A stretch of 47,429 bases of DNA from Zygnema cylindricum (taxonomy: Eukaryota > Streptophyta > Zygnematophyceae > Zygnematales > Zygnemataceae): NCBI GenBank assembly GCA_037447655.1, contig JBBHKE010001445.1, positions 56,335 through 103,763 of the forward strand, read 5' to 3'. Positions 11,266-21,645 of the stretch are shown here, piece by piece. Position 1 is the first letter of the stretch, and every line of letters starts with the position of its first letter. The notes below the pieces were generated by a model. That model was not told the DNA's origin. It did no database searches and was given only the letters and a program-made list of their open reading frames with translations. The position numbers and the translations under genes were made by a program.

Positions 11266-11300
11266 CAGGTTCGAATCCTCGCTAACTCTTTTTTTTTGTC
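11266..11300 (+). other. tRNA-like B box followed by T run
   Basis: GGTTCGAATCC at about 11275 fits the RNA polymerase III B-box consensus and is followed by a run of nine T. No A box or cloverleaf was found upstream, so this is a tRNA-derived relic or chance, not a tRNA gene. Confidence 0.25.
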
Positions 11301-11583
11301 AAAGTTACAGCTTCGACAACGGCTTGAACGGCAGTTTCAGTGTCTAATTCCGTGGCGTTACTAATGGCAGCTTCCTTTAAGATTCGTTTTCATGGCGGCA
11401 TCTTTGAAAAAAAATTAAAGAAGACATTCATACACATTTTGAACTTAAGGCGCGCAGATAGTGTGACGCTGAAACGTCTCTTTTTGAAATTGTTCGTACA
11501 TGTACGATAAAATTTGTACACATCCGTGCACATTCCGTTTCAGTTTACAGAACAGAAAGTACCAATTCGTGTATCGTATCTTT

Positions 11584-12476
11584 TGTTGTTCTACAACCAC
11601 CGGAGCAGGTGGAGCATCAGCAGTAGTAGTGGAAGTAGACATAATCCCACTCACAGAAGCTTATCAAGAATCCGATTAAACAGCTGTTTTCTACAGCTCA
11701 CCAAATCTGATACAATGAACCAAACTACTTCAAACTATAAAGCAGTATAGAATATCACAAAGACTGACAACTCCCAAAGTTTCAGCTCAATTGATCCAAC
11801 ATACATCAAGATATGCAACTCAAAAGTTTCCCAAAAACAGTCTGCAGATTACACAGTCTGGAAGTCTGAATACATAAAATGTTCCACGTCCCAAGTCTTA
11901 TACTCTTCACTTAGTTGTACTTCTACATAGTGCTGTGCCGCTGATACAAGTGGTCCTACAAGATACGTCCAAAAGAACTAAACTGCCACTAAGGTCAAGT
12001 GCACCTAATCACTAATCTATCTTTGCACACTCAATATGACTAAGAATCCTATACAGGTTATTTAATCAAATACTTGTCGCCTGGCTTAGTGAATCTCGTC
12101 CGTTGACTTGATTCGAATCAACCGCAGTAGCGCAGTTCAATTCCTGATTATATTCAAACATATCCGCAGCTTCTTAGCAGCTACGTTATCACATACAAAA
12201 GTTTGCCGCAGCTGCGTTTGTCTTGCTGCGTAGCAACTGCGTTGTTATGTACCAAAATATCCGCAGTTGCGTTTGACCCGTTGCGTCGCAGGCTGCGGTT
12301 GTCCGTACAGATCATATAAAAAATAACCGCAGTTGCGCTTGTTCCATCTGCGTCGCAGCTGCGTTGTCGGTGCCAAAAACCTGTACTGTGATTCAAGTGA
12401 TGACGCGTGTCCATATAGATCTATTTTTCCGCCGTCCTATAAATTTGCTGAGACTTAAAGCTTTTCAAAAACAACA
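11584..12476 (-). mobile_element. Solo LTR 1, copia-like leader-LTR family (893 bp)
   Basis: On the minus strand it starts TGTTG and ends CAACA. Both flanks carry TCTTT (11579-11583 and 12477-12481), a perfect 5-bp target duplication, so the borders are secure. Near its 3' end an ATG at 11642 opens a 59-nt leader beginning MSTSTTTADAPPAP and ending at the LTR border. The 5' half contains three to four copies of a GCAGTTGCG-rich unit. It arose by recombination between two LTRs. Confidence 0.9.
12160..12375 (-). repeat. GCAGTTGCGTT tandem units inside solo LTR 1
   Basis: Imperfect units containing CCGCAGTTGCGTTTG and CTGCGTCGCAGCTGCG alternate with a TACCAAAAAT or CAGATCATAT spacer, at a period near 65-70 bp. 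The same units occur in the truncated LTR at 13270-13490 and, more decayed, in the LTR at 22575-22670. They lie in the part that should be U3 and may be enhancer-like. They create matching minus-strand frames in both copies that are not genes. Confidence 0.65.
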
Positions 12477-12668
12477 TCTTTTTCGTAAACTTTCGTATGA
12501 TTAACGTTAAAAACCATACAGTTACCGTAATTTGTTTATAGGTTTCCCGTAAATTTTAGTTTCAGTTTAAAGTTAACGTTTTTTGCGTTTTTTTCGAAAG
12601 TCACGTATAATACGTAGAAACGGGAAAAAATGAAAAAATCGCGTGATTTGAACAACTAGGCTTTTAGA

Positions 12669-13097
12669 GTTTAGACTCTAGACAAGTCTAGACCCTGTAG
12701 ACTGCTATGCTAGAGTTAGCAGATCTAATCATATAGTATTCCGTCAGCCATGTGCGTTGCCGAATTTCACGTAGAACTTTTTAGAGTGTGACAAACATGA
12801 CTTTCGCATTTGTCATGCATGGAACATTCTGCCAAAGTCTGATAGTTTTGTCTTTTTGGACAATTCATCCAATACGATTTGTCAGAAATAAAGTTGCTCA
12901 CTTCTCATTGGCGGAGAAAGAGTCCGGAAAATTGGCTGTGGCGCCATGCACGAGGCATTGCTTGCACCGTTGGACTCTCCGGTTGCTACTGGAAAATCCT
13001 GTAGCTTTCCAACATTATTCTGCAATCCTTGAAATGAAACATACTATAAATCTAAAGGAGGCCGACTTTATTAAAAAGCGCGATGGTAAACCATGTG
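12669..13097. other. No supported gene
   Basis: Holds a TCTAGACAAGTCTAGA palindrome near 12676. A 108-codon + frame starting at 12788 shows no recognisable motif. Confidence 0.4.
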
Positions 13098-13600
13098 AGG
13101 CCACTAAGGTCTAAGTGCACCTGATCACGCTAAAACTAATCTATCATTGCACACTCAATATGACTAAGAATCCTATACAGGTTATTTAATCAAATACTTG
13201 TCGCCGGGCTTAGAGAATCTCGTCCGCTGACTTGATTCGAATCAACCGCAGTAGCGCAGTTCAATTCTTGTTTGTATTCAAAAATATCCGCAGTTTCGTA
13301 GCAGCTGCGTTATCACATACAAAAGTTCATCGCAGTTGCGTTTGTCTTGTTGCGTAGCAACTGCGTTGTTATGTACCAAAAAATCCGCAGTTGTGTTTGA
13401 CCCGTTGCGTCGCAGGCTGCGGTCGTCCGTACAGATCATATCAAAAATAACCGCAGCTGCGCTTGTTCCATCTGCGTCGCAGCTGCGTTGTCGGTGCCAA
13501 AAACCTGTACTGTGATTCAACTGATGACGCGTGTCCATATAGATCTATTTTTCCGCCGTCCTATAAATTTGCTGAGACTTAAAGCTTTTCAAAAACAACG
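13098..13600 (-). mobile_element. Truncated LTR, same subfamily as solo LTR 1
   Basis: Bases 13098-13600 match 11984-12476 closely, including the GCAGTTGCG units and the terminal ...CTTTTCAAAAACAAC. Only the 5' half of the LTR (minus orientation) is present. The right end reads CAACG instead of CAACA and no gag leader remains. Confidence 0.85.
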
Positions 13601-13936
13601 GAGCTCAGTGGCTACCCATCGGCTTAATGGATCTCTTTCTTGACTTCCCACTCATCTTCCACCTTTTATCCCTCCCACTTGTTATTTCTTTTTCACATTG
13701 TCATATTCATATTTGTTTTGTATTATAATTTTTTGCTTTGGGATTTTCATTGCTCGTTTGTTCATCCTTTTCTCTAAAGCTGGTTGGGTTGCATGCTTCT
13801 TGGTGTAATTCGTCCCATGCAGGACATCATTAATCGTGTGCATTAAATGGATTACTCATTTTGGAATTGGAGCACTACCATGGGGATGATTCTTGAGAGG
13901 GAAAGCACTTCATAGCTTCGTAGGGGAAGTGACAAG

Positions 13937-14370
13937 ATGAATGCACTAACAACTGGTGGTGTTCTGCGGAAGCGTGATGGGAGGAATGATGGTGATTGGC
14001 GGAAGCGTGATGAGAGGAAGAAAGATAAAAATAAACCTTATCGTAACTTCCGTGAAAGAGAGGAAGAGGAAAAGAAAGGGGGGTTTCAAAAGGAGGGGTT
14101 TGCTTCTTTTGTAGGGAAATGGGTCACTATATGGCGGAATGTCCTTTTTTGGAAGAGATTAGAAGTTGGATTGTGAATGAGGAAGAAGAAGGTGAAGAGG
14201 AGAAACAAGATGAAGATATTTTGGAGCTTCTCCAGATCAATAGTATCGGGAAGAGAGAAAAACACACAGAAATTCCACGAAAGCAACAAGGTGTTGTTGG
14301 AGGTATAACGGAAGTGAAGAAAAGGGGAAACTTGAGGGAATTAAACATGATGAGAATGTCAAGAGTATAG
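13937..14370 (+). pseudogene. Gag nucleocapsid relic with CCHC zinc knuckle, frameshifted
   Basis: A basic, Lys/Arg/Glu-rich frame starting at 13937 (RKRDGRNDGDWRKRD...) changes frame near 14095 and continues as CFFCREMGHYMAEC at about 14106-14147. This is an exact CX2CX4HX4C retroviral-type zinc knuckle. An acidic tail follows to a stop at 14368-14370. The pattern is the C-terminus of a retrotransposon gag. Which superfamily it belongs to is not clear, as no pol is attached. A one-base slip in the G/A-rich run is the likely break. Confidence 0.6.
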
Positions 14371-14777
14371 AGTAAATGACTTAGAAATGAGAAAGGCAAA
14401 TTTATAATTAAAATTGGAAAAAGGGAAAAATCAAAATATTTAGTATATTTCAATAGATATTTCGAAGACGAAAAACTAGTCGAAAAATGAGACTTCAACA
14501 CATTTCGAGGAAAGGGGAGAAGTAAATCTAGAAAGAGCTTCAAATGATGGAGGAGAAAATGAAAATTTAATAAAAGGTTTAGGGAAGGAGAAATATTTTT
14601 AGGGAATCAAAGTAAAAAGTGACAGTGAAAAGACTCATATGGATCTTAAAGGGGGAAGTGGGGAAAAATCATAAAATGGGGTAATTATCATAGATAATAA
14701 TTTAAGTACGAAAGATGTAGATTTTATGACGAACTTAGTGGGAACCGTTGATTTAAAGATAAATTTGGGGGGTAAAG
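14371..14777. other. A/G-rich AT DNA without supported gene
   Basis: Purine-rich on the + strand and continuous with the preceding gag relic. It could be further eroded retrotransposon, but no motif is left. Confidence 0.4.
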
Positions 14778-15762
14778 TGCTGTAATTTGAAAACTTTAAT
14801 TTAGTAGATAGAGCTAAGAGAGGAGACTAAGTACTTAGAATATTTTTGTATAGGATAGTTTTAATACTTACCTTTAATAGTGTGACAGTAGCAGATAGAT
14901 AGTAGAAGTGTACTGTACTTGCAGGGACACTCGTCGACAATAGGAGATGATGCAAATATTCCAGAGTGGCGACCGACACCTACATACACGTGTCGCAAAT
15001 CGTACGGGCAGGTTAATCGAATCAGACGAACGAAGACTAATCCGAACATCCGAGAGGAAATTATGAGTGAACAAAAGCAGGACGTCGATATGAACCTAAT
15101 TGACAGACGCGAACGAAATGGGGACCACAATGAGTAAGTACGCCGTACGCACTTAGAATGTTCGTACTACGAAATTAACATTTATGTGGATTTTGTGATT
15201 AATGCTGACTAAGCATAAACAACATTAATTCTACGGAGGAAATTTGTAAATATTTGGAAAAACACATTGTTGGCGTTTAGTGCATTAGAATTTAGTGTTA
15301 CATGTTCATTTAGCGGCAGTTAGTAATTAGGTTTTTGGAGGTACTCGTGGTATAGTGACGTACAAGTTGTGTAGTTTGTCGTAAGTCAGGATAGTACTGT
15401 AGTACAACCACCCGAATTAGTGTGACTAGAAGAAACATACTGTGAGTATATAGTTTAGGTCTTAGCAAATTTTGAATCATCCAGTTTTGGGATGATGACA
15501 TTTTAATAGCAGTTTTTGGGAAACTTCAAGGAAACATATCTTATGGTTTACTAGGTCATTTGGGTTGCAATTTTGGGAATTGTCAGTTTCCTCTGTTTTA
15601 TTTCACCGTGAAAAATTAGAGGTATATTGATTTTTTGAGTCATATTTTGTGTAAGCTGAAAGTTGGTTATTGAGTCGGTGCTTGATAATTTCTATTGTTT
15701 TCCATGTCCACTTCCACTACTACTGCTAGTTCTCCTCTTGCAACTTTGGTTGTAGATCAACA
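14778..15762 (+). mobile_element. Solo LTR A, leader-LTR family (985 bp)
   Basis: Starts TGCTG and ends CAACA. Flanks TAAAG and TAATG agree at 4 of 5 bases. It shares with the copia LTR the blocks ACTTAGAATATTTTT, TAGTGTGACAGTAG, GCTGACTAAGCA and TTATGGTTTACT in the same order. ATG at 15704 starts a 59-nt leader (MSTSTTTASSPLATLVVDQ) running exactly to the LTR end. No primer-binding site follows, so it is a solo LTR. Confidence 0.85.
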
Positions 15763-16059
15763 TAATGGATTTGACATCATTAATGGGAGTGATTCCATTT
15801 ATGAGGTGTGCCTGTAAAAGGGTTAGCATCTGGGTCTATGTATGTGTTGCTAGTTGGGGATGGGCTGGCTGTTTGAACTTCATGTGGGAATCTAGATTTT
15901 ACTCGGATGAAAACAGGATAAGGTGGATAAAATCGTTGCACCAAGAGCTCCGATTTATGAAAAATGACATGCAAAATAAAATGTATGATCAGCAAGATTA
16001 AATTTTTATTTAGGATCATCTAATACACCTTCTTAAATACAAGAGTATTCTTTTAATAT
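15763..16059. other. Spacer between solo LTR A and gypsy LTR
   Basis: The LTR leader frame continues here for 18 codons (NGFDIINGSDSIYEV...) before a stop. A 78-codon frame at 15765-16001 has no recognised motif. Confidence 0.4.
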
Positions 16060-16340
16060 TGTTGAGCGTGCCAAGGAAACACAAGAGAAGGGCCCACCGG
16101 CATAAATAGTGTGCATTGGAGTCCTACAAATAACCCCCTCCCCAAATGCATATGCTTCCTATAATGCTGATCATGCCCATTGTTGCTTACATCCCTTTCT
16201 CAAACATGCATACAATACAGAGGAGACAACCGCATAGTAAAATAGGAATGAGTGCATGAGGAGGTGAGAAGATATTTCCTCTCTTCCCTTCCTTCCCCCA
16301 TCGAGCCGGAAGGAGAGAGTGCTTTTGGGCTGATCTCCCA
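16060..16340 (-). mobile_element. Gypsy LTR, outer copy (281 bp)
   Basis: Same length as, and about 85-90% identical by eye to, the LTR at 17470-17750. On the minus strand it starts TGGGAGATCAGCC and ends GGCACGCTCAACA. It closes a deletion derivative whose other LTR is 17470-17750. Confidence 0.8.
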
Positions 16341-17467
16341 ATTTTGTGTTGGTCGGCTTGAAGTCTTATAAAGATTCCCTCAAACCCACAGTTCTGGTCC
16401 AAAAGATCCTAATAGTCAACCCTGGGTGAAACGCAACCGAAGACCAAAAAGGACTACCAAAGAGAGAACAAAGGCACTGCCACGCAGAATAATAGAACAA
16501 TATAAGAATAAAAAGTTGTTTCAGAATTAACAATATCACCTTGCCCTAAAAAAATAGATATAAAGATATGAATCAAAATAGTAGTAAGCGAGCTCAACAT
16601 ACCCCCAAAAGCAACATTGACAACAAGAGGAGACAAATCTCTCTGAAAGACACTGAAACAAGTAATGTTCTCCTTAACTCCTCGGTTTCCACAACCCGAA
16701 ACCGGCAAGACCCCTCTCGGTATCAAACAGCCACAAGTCCCAAATCGCCCAAAAATGAAAGATGGTGCCAACTACCCACCCTGACTACGATTTCCTCAAA
16801 GTACAAATGCAAACCAAGATGGCAGTAGGGTCACTATCACATAACAAACAAAGGTTCTCCAAAAGACGTTTACTCGAATTTCTAAGGGTTTTCTCAAGAA
16901 ACAGTACTGAAACAACAACCTTTCTCCTTCGGCCCCGAGCGCCTTAAACAACTAAGTTTGTCCGGTTTAAAATCGAAAAGGTCAACGTAATGCAAAGAGC
17001 CAATGAGCGGAGAGATTCACACTCCGGCTAAATCTGGAACAAGGAATCCAAATTGGAACCAGTAATCTACAAAAAACCTTGAACTGGCGTTTGGAGACCA
17101 GACTTTGACCTAGTGATATTAATGGACCAAAATTCAGCTGAACCTGAACTACATCTACCAGACATCTATCAGTATAATCTTGATAACAATCCAAAATGTT
17201 ACATGGTAATTTAAAATGTACCCCCCACAAGGGTTGGCAAAAGCTAGTCTCATGTAACGGAATTGCAATCTTTGAGACGGGAGAACTTGGTCGTTCGGTC
17301 TCCGTTAGGCGGGAAATAAAGTGCATCCCGCTCAGTCTGGGAAATACAAGGATCTCGTTCGGTTGGGTGCACTCACTCCTCCGTACTCAGATGACTCTAT
17401 AGGTTAAAAAAGGCTTGGAAATCCTTGGAAATATACAGGTGTGTCAAAGACGCACACGAGCTTGACA
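16341..17467 (-). mobile_element. Gypsy leader sequence between two LTRs (deletion derivative)
   Basis: This segment matches the leader of the large gypsy element (29816-30511), but about 410 bp (roughly 16850-17270) are absent from that copy. It begins on the minus strand with TGTCAAGCTCGTGTGCG and ends in the start of gag (FEGIFIRLQADQ), where it is joined almost directly to the outer LTR. All of pol is missing. With its two LTRs it forms an LTR-leader-LTR unit that could only move in trans. Confidence 0.7.
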
Positions 17468-17469
17468 GG

Positions 17470-17750
17470 TGTCAAGCTTGCCTGGGAAACACAAGATAAG
17501 GGCCCACCGGCAAAAATATTCTGCATTGGAGACTTGCAAATAACCCCTCCCCCCAAATGCGGATGCTTCCCATAATGATGATCATGCCCATTGCTGCTTA
17601 CATCCCTTTCTCAGATATGCATGCAATACAAAGGAGACAACCAGATAGGAAATAGGAATCAGTGGATGGGGAGGTAGGAAGATATTTCCTCTCTTCCCTT
17701 CCTTTCCCCACAGTGCCAGAAGAAAAGAGTGGGTTTGGGCTGATCACCCA
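17470..17750 (-). mobile_element. Gypsy 3' LTR (281 bp)
   Basis: On the minus strand it starts TGGGTGATCAGCC directly after a polypurine tract (AGAGAGGGGGAAAT, 17751-17764) and ends GGCAAGCTTGACA. Two bases (CC on the minus strand) later the leader begins with TGTCAAGCTCG, giving a near-palindrome across the border. It serves as 3' LTR of the large element and as the inner LTR of the deletion derivative. Confidence 0.85.
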
Positions 17751-17775
17751 ATTTCCCCCTCTCTTAGTCAACTGT

Positions 17776-18000
17776 GACTTAGACATAAAATAATAAACCG
17801 CCCAATTCGCATTTCCCACAGAACCATGTGTTAGAGGGTGGAGGACGTGGCTCCCACGAGGAGGGCAGACAAGATGGATGCCAACACTGGCCGCACTGAT
17901 TGCAGACCAAGACGTTTCATAGCTGAAAATAGAGATTGCAAGCTGGTGAACGAAAGGAGGATCGGCAAAGTAAGTCAAGTGGAAAACTGGGTTCATCCTT
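17776..18000 (-). pseudogene. PHD-type zinc finger at the gypsy polyprotein C-terminus
   Basis: After the integrase C-terminal part (RMNPVFHLTYFADPP), one minus-strand frame reads LVCNQCGQCWHPSCLP at about 17905-17860 and TWFCGKCELGG at about 17825-17795, then a stop near 17776. The spacing CxxC...HxxC...WxCxxC with Trp before the last pair is that of a PHD finger, although the first Cys pair is eroded and a stop interrupts the start. PHD fingers commonly bind histone H3 tails. Here it would have sat at the end of the integrase and could have guided integration. The binding role is inferred from the family only. Confidence 0.65.
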
Positions 18001-19295
18001 AAATTCACGAAGATGACAAGGGGCCACATTGATCTAATTCTCTTTAATTTTTCCCCTCTAAGGTTAGAACCCCTTTGTTGGAAACTTCCACCACTTTCAA
18101 AATTATCCACCTTGTAGAAATATCTAGCGTGATTTTTTTTTGTTGCATCTGATATACAAACTCCCCATGTAGAAATCGATGTTGCCTTGCACATAATTCG
18201 CACTCCGGCGTTGACAGTACCACAACTGATCCCGGTGTAGAGCTGCCCGTAAATATCCCATGGCGAGAGGCATCTCTCGGTGGAATACTTTAGCTCTCTC
18301 GATGATCAATTTTTCGACATTCTTTTATCCATCTCCAGAAGGATCAACGCTTGGGCCGATGGTACGCCGACAGAATGGGATGTCATCCAAATAAGATGAA
18401 GTAAGGGCTATAAGAATGGAGAGAAGCTTGCTTGCTAAATTTGTATCCCATGAAAATCCAAGGCATCCTCGGGTCCCACTCTTCCGTGCAACACCACCAG
18501 CTTAATCCATTTGGAAAAATGTCCGATCATGACCTGCATGAAGCGGTTCCCTCGCCTGCTTGTTGGAAGAGGTCCCAAAAGGTCCAAAGACCATTAATAA
18601 AACATTCCTCCGATTGACAGCAAATGAAGCTCCGTCCCCCCCTTTTTGTCGAAAAGTGCTTTGACTCGGTCGCAAGAACGACATGTCTGTATGATTCGGT
18701 TGACCTGGGTCCGCAACCCGTGCCAGCAACAAGACCCAACAACGAAAGAAGTGGTTTTTTTTTTCCCAAATGTCCGCATTGTTGATGAAGGCGAGTGATC
18801 AAAGTTTCTTTATCTCGTGGGGGAGTAACCACTTTCCTCCTTCCATCAGCCGATTTTCGAAAGAGAATGCCTTGGTCCCATTTATACGCCACCATTTGGA
18901 TCTGAACACGGGATAATTGAACTCTAATAAGGTGGGAGAGAGGGGATTCCTACTGAATGGATTGGAGAGAATCAGGGTATTTCCAAATGTCCTTCATTCT
19001 TGCTCTTATCGGTGCTTCCCCCTCCGCGTTTGCCGCATAAGTCGATACTTCCCCCCGAGATCGAGGAAGCAAAATAAAGGCAGATGAGGCTCTAATAATC
19101 CCCAACCTAATCCCGGGTCCTTATCGTGCTGAGCGCCGCTGGCGTCCAGCGTGGAAATATTGGGATTTCCGCTAAGTCCATCAACATTCACGTGGATTTC
19201 CCCTGCACGGTGGATAATACTGAAACCATATTCAAGCAGGATCAAAACCCATCTCGCGAGTTTGTCGGTTAACTTACTGTTTTCCATTATCGATT
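18001..19295 (-). pseudogene. Gypsy RNase H end and integrase, core deleted
   Basis: From the right: IMENSKLTDKLARWVLI and IIHRAGEIHVNVDGLSG (the RNase H end typical of gypsy, where the usual form ends DALSR), then ETLITRLHQQCGHLGKKK and IIQTCRSCDRVKALF (the HHCC zinc finger of integrase), then a short core start with LDLLGPLPTSK (first catalytic Asp region). After HFSKWIKLV the sequence jumps within about 60 bases to MGYKFSKQASLHSY, which normally lies far downstream, so the part holding the second Asp and the Glu is deleted. The C-terminal part (RDQLWYCQRRSANY) follows. The upstream half of RNase H lies beyond the nested LTR at 19296-20291. Confidence 0.8.
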
Positions 19296-20291
19296 TGTTG
19301 AAATAAGAAATCTTAATACTCACTAAATAGAGCTGTGAGGAGAGACCAAGTACTTAGAATATTTTGGTCTAGATAAGTTGTAATACTTACCTCATTTAGT
19401 GTGACAGTAGCAGTAGTACTTTTGAATGTATTGTATTTCTGAAGGGACACGCGTAAGAAAATAAACATCATACGGGTTTTTGGGAAAGCGCCGAAACACT
19501 TTTCCAGGCGTCACACATCGAACGAATACTGTTGAAGAATCGGACGGACGGAGACTCAACCGATTGTCCGCGAAGATAGTGGTACAACATTCAACGACGA
19601 CCGTAGATGTGAATCGAGTGAACAGACGAGATTCACGTGGGACCACAAATGACTCATCACTTTGTACGATCTCAGGTGACTTGGAGCACTTGATCAACAG
19701 TCAGCTGGACGCTAGCATCCACTGCTGACTAAGCACCCTGAACACTACTGTACGGGAATCTATTTGCATATCTGAAACACAATAGTTTTTACTTAGCGAA
19801 TTAGAATGTAGTGTTCCACTAAGTATATTTTTGTTTAGTAGTCAAATTGGGTTTGTACATACTCACAGTACAAATAGTGTACTGATTCGGTACCTTGTCG
19901 TAGTGTAGTATAGTACTGCTGTTCTAGGTGTAGACATCGGATTAGTTAGTTTTCAGTAGATACTCTATATGAGTAAAAAGTTAGGACTTATCCAAAATTG
20001 TTACCATCCAGTATTGAGATCTAACTCTCTAAGGGACAATTTTTGGGAAACTTCCAAGTGTTATATATTATAGTATACTAGTTCAATTGGGCTGGAATTT
20101 TGGGACTTGGCGAATTGCATGTGATACTGTATTATTCTGGAATTTGGTGATATTTGGAAACTATGAGCACCTTTTTGTGTTATATCGAAGTTGGTTGTTT
20201 GATAGGATTTCTGGTAGCTTTTGTTGAAGTCTATGTCTACATCCACTACTACTAGTGGACCTGCACTTGCAACTGTGGTTGTAGAACAACA
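19296..20291 (+). mobile_element. Solo LTR C in the gypsy RNase H (996 bp)
   Basis: Starts TGTTG and ends CAACA. Flanks CGATT (19291-19295) and AGATT (20292-20296) agree at 4 of 5. The RNase H frame continues across it: TDHPPVES on the right side, IMENSKLTDKLARW on the left. It shares conserved blocks with LTR A and the copia LTR. ATG at 20233 opens the 59-nt leader (MSTSTTTSGPALATVVVEQ). Orientation is opposite to the host element. Confidence 0.9.
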
Positions 20292-20955
20292 AGATTCCAC
20301 AGGTGGATGGTCCGTAATAAGTGTGAACTGGACCGCGTATAAATAGGGTCGGAAATGATGGATTGCCAAAACACCTCCTAGGAGCTCTCCATGTAACTGC
20401 TGTAGTTTCCCTTCGCCATGTTGTTACTCCTCCTGGCGTAAGCCACAGCATACTCAGCTCCGGCGTCATCAATTTGAGCGAAAACTGCCCCCAATCCAAA
20501 CCTACTTCAATCAATGTAAAGGAGGAAAGATTTCTGGTGATTAGGCATCCAGAGCACGGTGTGCTATTTCAGCGAATCCTTTACAAACGAAAGGCAATCT
20601 GCTGTTCTTTGGCCCACTACCAATCTTGGTCCTTCCGCAACAACTGATTGAGAGGCTGGGCGTGATTGCTGAACTCGAGGATGAACCTCTGATAAACTCT
20701 GATAATAGTTTATCAGGCCAAAAAATGTTTGAATGGCCAAATGTCTTGTGGTGGAGGAAGCGCGTCAAGGGCTGCAACCTTGACCATATGGGGGGCAACT
20801 GTCCCAAGTGTAACTTCATGTTTCAGGTTAATAATTTTTTGCACCCCAAAAATACCTTTGCTTGGGTTGAATTTCAAGCCTTCTGCTAGGAGGGCACCGA
20901 CGACAATCTGGACATGCTTAAGGATTTCCTCAAAGGTGTGGGAGATGATGATGAC
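20292..20955 (-). pseudogene. Gypsy RT thumb and RNase H segment
   Basis: Minus strand reads HTFEEILKHVQIVV, LLAEGLKFNPSKGIFG, then RFILEFSNHAQPLNQLLRKD, then the RNase H start around LIEVGLDWGQ (one frame) and LAIHHFRPYLYAVQFTLITDH near 20370-20310. These are the standard blocks after the RT catalytic site in Ty3/gypsy (loop to connection to RNase H). Several stops and at least two frame changes are present. The segment is bordered by nested LTRs on both sides. Confidence 0.8.
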
Positions 20956-21645
20956 TGTTGAAGGTCATGGGCATTAAGACTCGGCTGTGATCCACTCCCA
21001 CTAGGAGCCACACTTGCACCAGCAGAAGCAGGTGGAGCACTAGGGCTAATAGGAGCACTTGCAATAGGAGCTGAGCCATTATCAGACATGTTAGCGGAAG
21101 CAAACCCAAAGAGAAATGCCTAAAAGACTAGATCTATAGTGTAAGATATTTAACTCCAAACGAAAGAGGTATTTCAACCAAACAAACATGTACTACAAGC
21201 AAATTATAGACAATAGAGCATAAAACACCTTAAACTGCACTCAGTGCTCTCATTTCCTTAATTCTTGTGTAGAATGTACATTCTGTATTGAAATGATCAA
21301 TCCTAATTGAACTAAATACTCAAAAGATCTAAAAAACATCTAAAATATCTAGAAAACATCTAAAACGTATGTACATGGTTCACCAGACACTGTACTAACA
21401 AATATCTAAGTGTTTGGACCAGAATTGTCCACTAACAATATCTATACCCTAAAAATCCGGGTGATTCTTATCACGTCTACATTCATTGGCGGCCCTACAC
21501 ACTAATTAACTTAATGATATCAATTCGTGTAGATACTACAAAAAATCCACACTAAATTTGGTCAATATTGAACAGTTGGTATTCCAAAAATATTCTAAGT
21601 CCTAGACTCAAATTTATAAGACTTACTAAAGCTTACTTTTCAATA
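20956..21645 (-). mobile_element. Solo LTR E in gypsy RT, divergent subfamily (690 bp)
   Basis: Left border TGTTG, right border CAATA (one change from CAACA). Flanks are ATGAC on both sides (20951-20955, 21646-21650), a perfect 5-bp target duplication. It splits the RT a few bases after the catalytic YIDD codons. On the minus strand it has the ACTTAGAATATTTTTGG block near its start. ATG at 21089 begins a 134-nt leader (MSDNGSAPIASAPISPS..., Ala/Pro/Ser-rich), longer than in the other LTRs but in the same phase at the border. Confidence 0.9.

Larger units (their letters stand above)
11060..12668. repeat. Inverted-repeat borders of a host repeat holding the solo LTR
   Basis: TTTTAGACATAGTTGTTCAAAACGC near 11070-11092 is nearly complementary to the segment near 12637-12668 that reads GATTTGAACAACTAGGC. 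The two lie on either side of the solo LTR at 11584-12476, so they may be the ends of an older element of about 710 bp before the LTR inserted. No coding sequence. Confidence 0.35.

Noticed and set aside
11266-11300. A tRNA gene
   Set aside because: Only a B box and a T run are present; no acceptor stem, A box or anticodon arm could be built.
12181-13538. Two similar minus-strand frames (MDTRH...) that look like a duplicated gene
   Set aside because: They lie in the repeated U3-like part of two LTR copies; the similarity is explained by LTR homology.
18527-18895. A novel stand-alone zinc-finger protein
   Set aside because: The HHCC pattern and its neighbours (RNase H end before, integrase core after) place it in the gypsy integrase.
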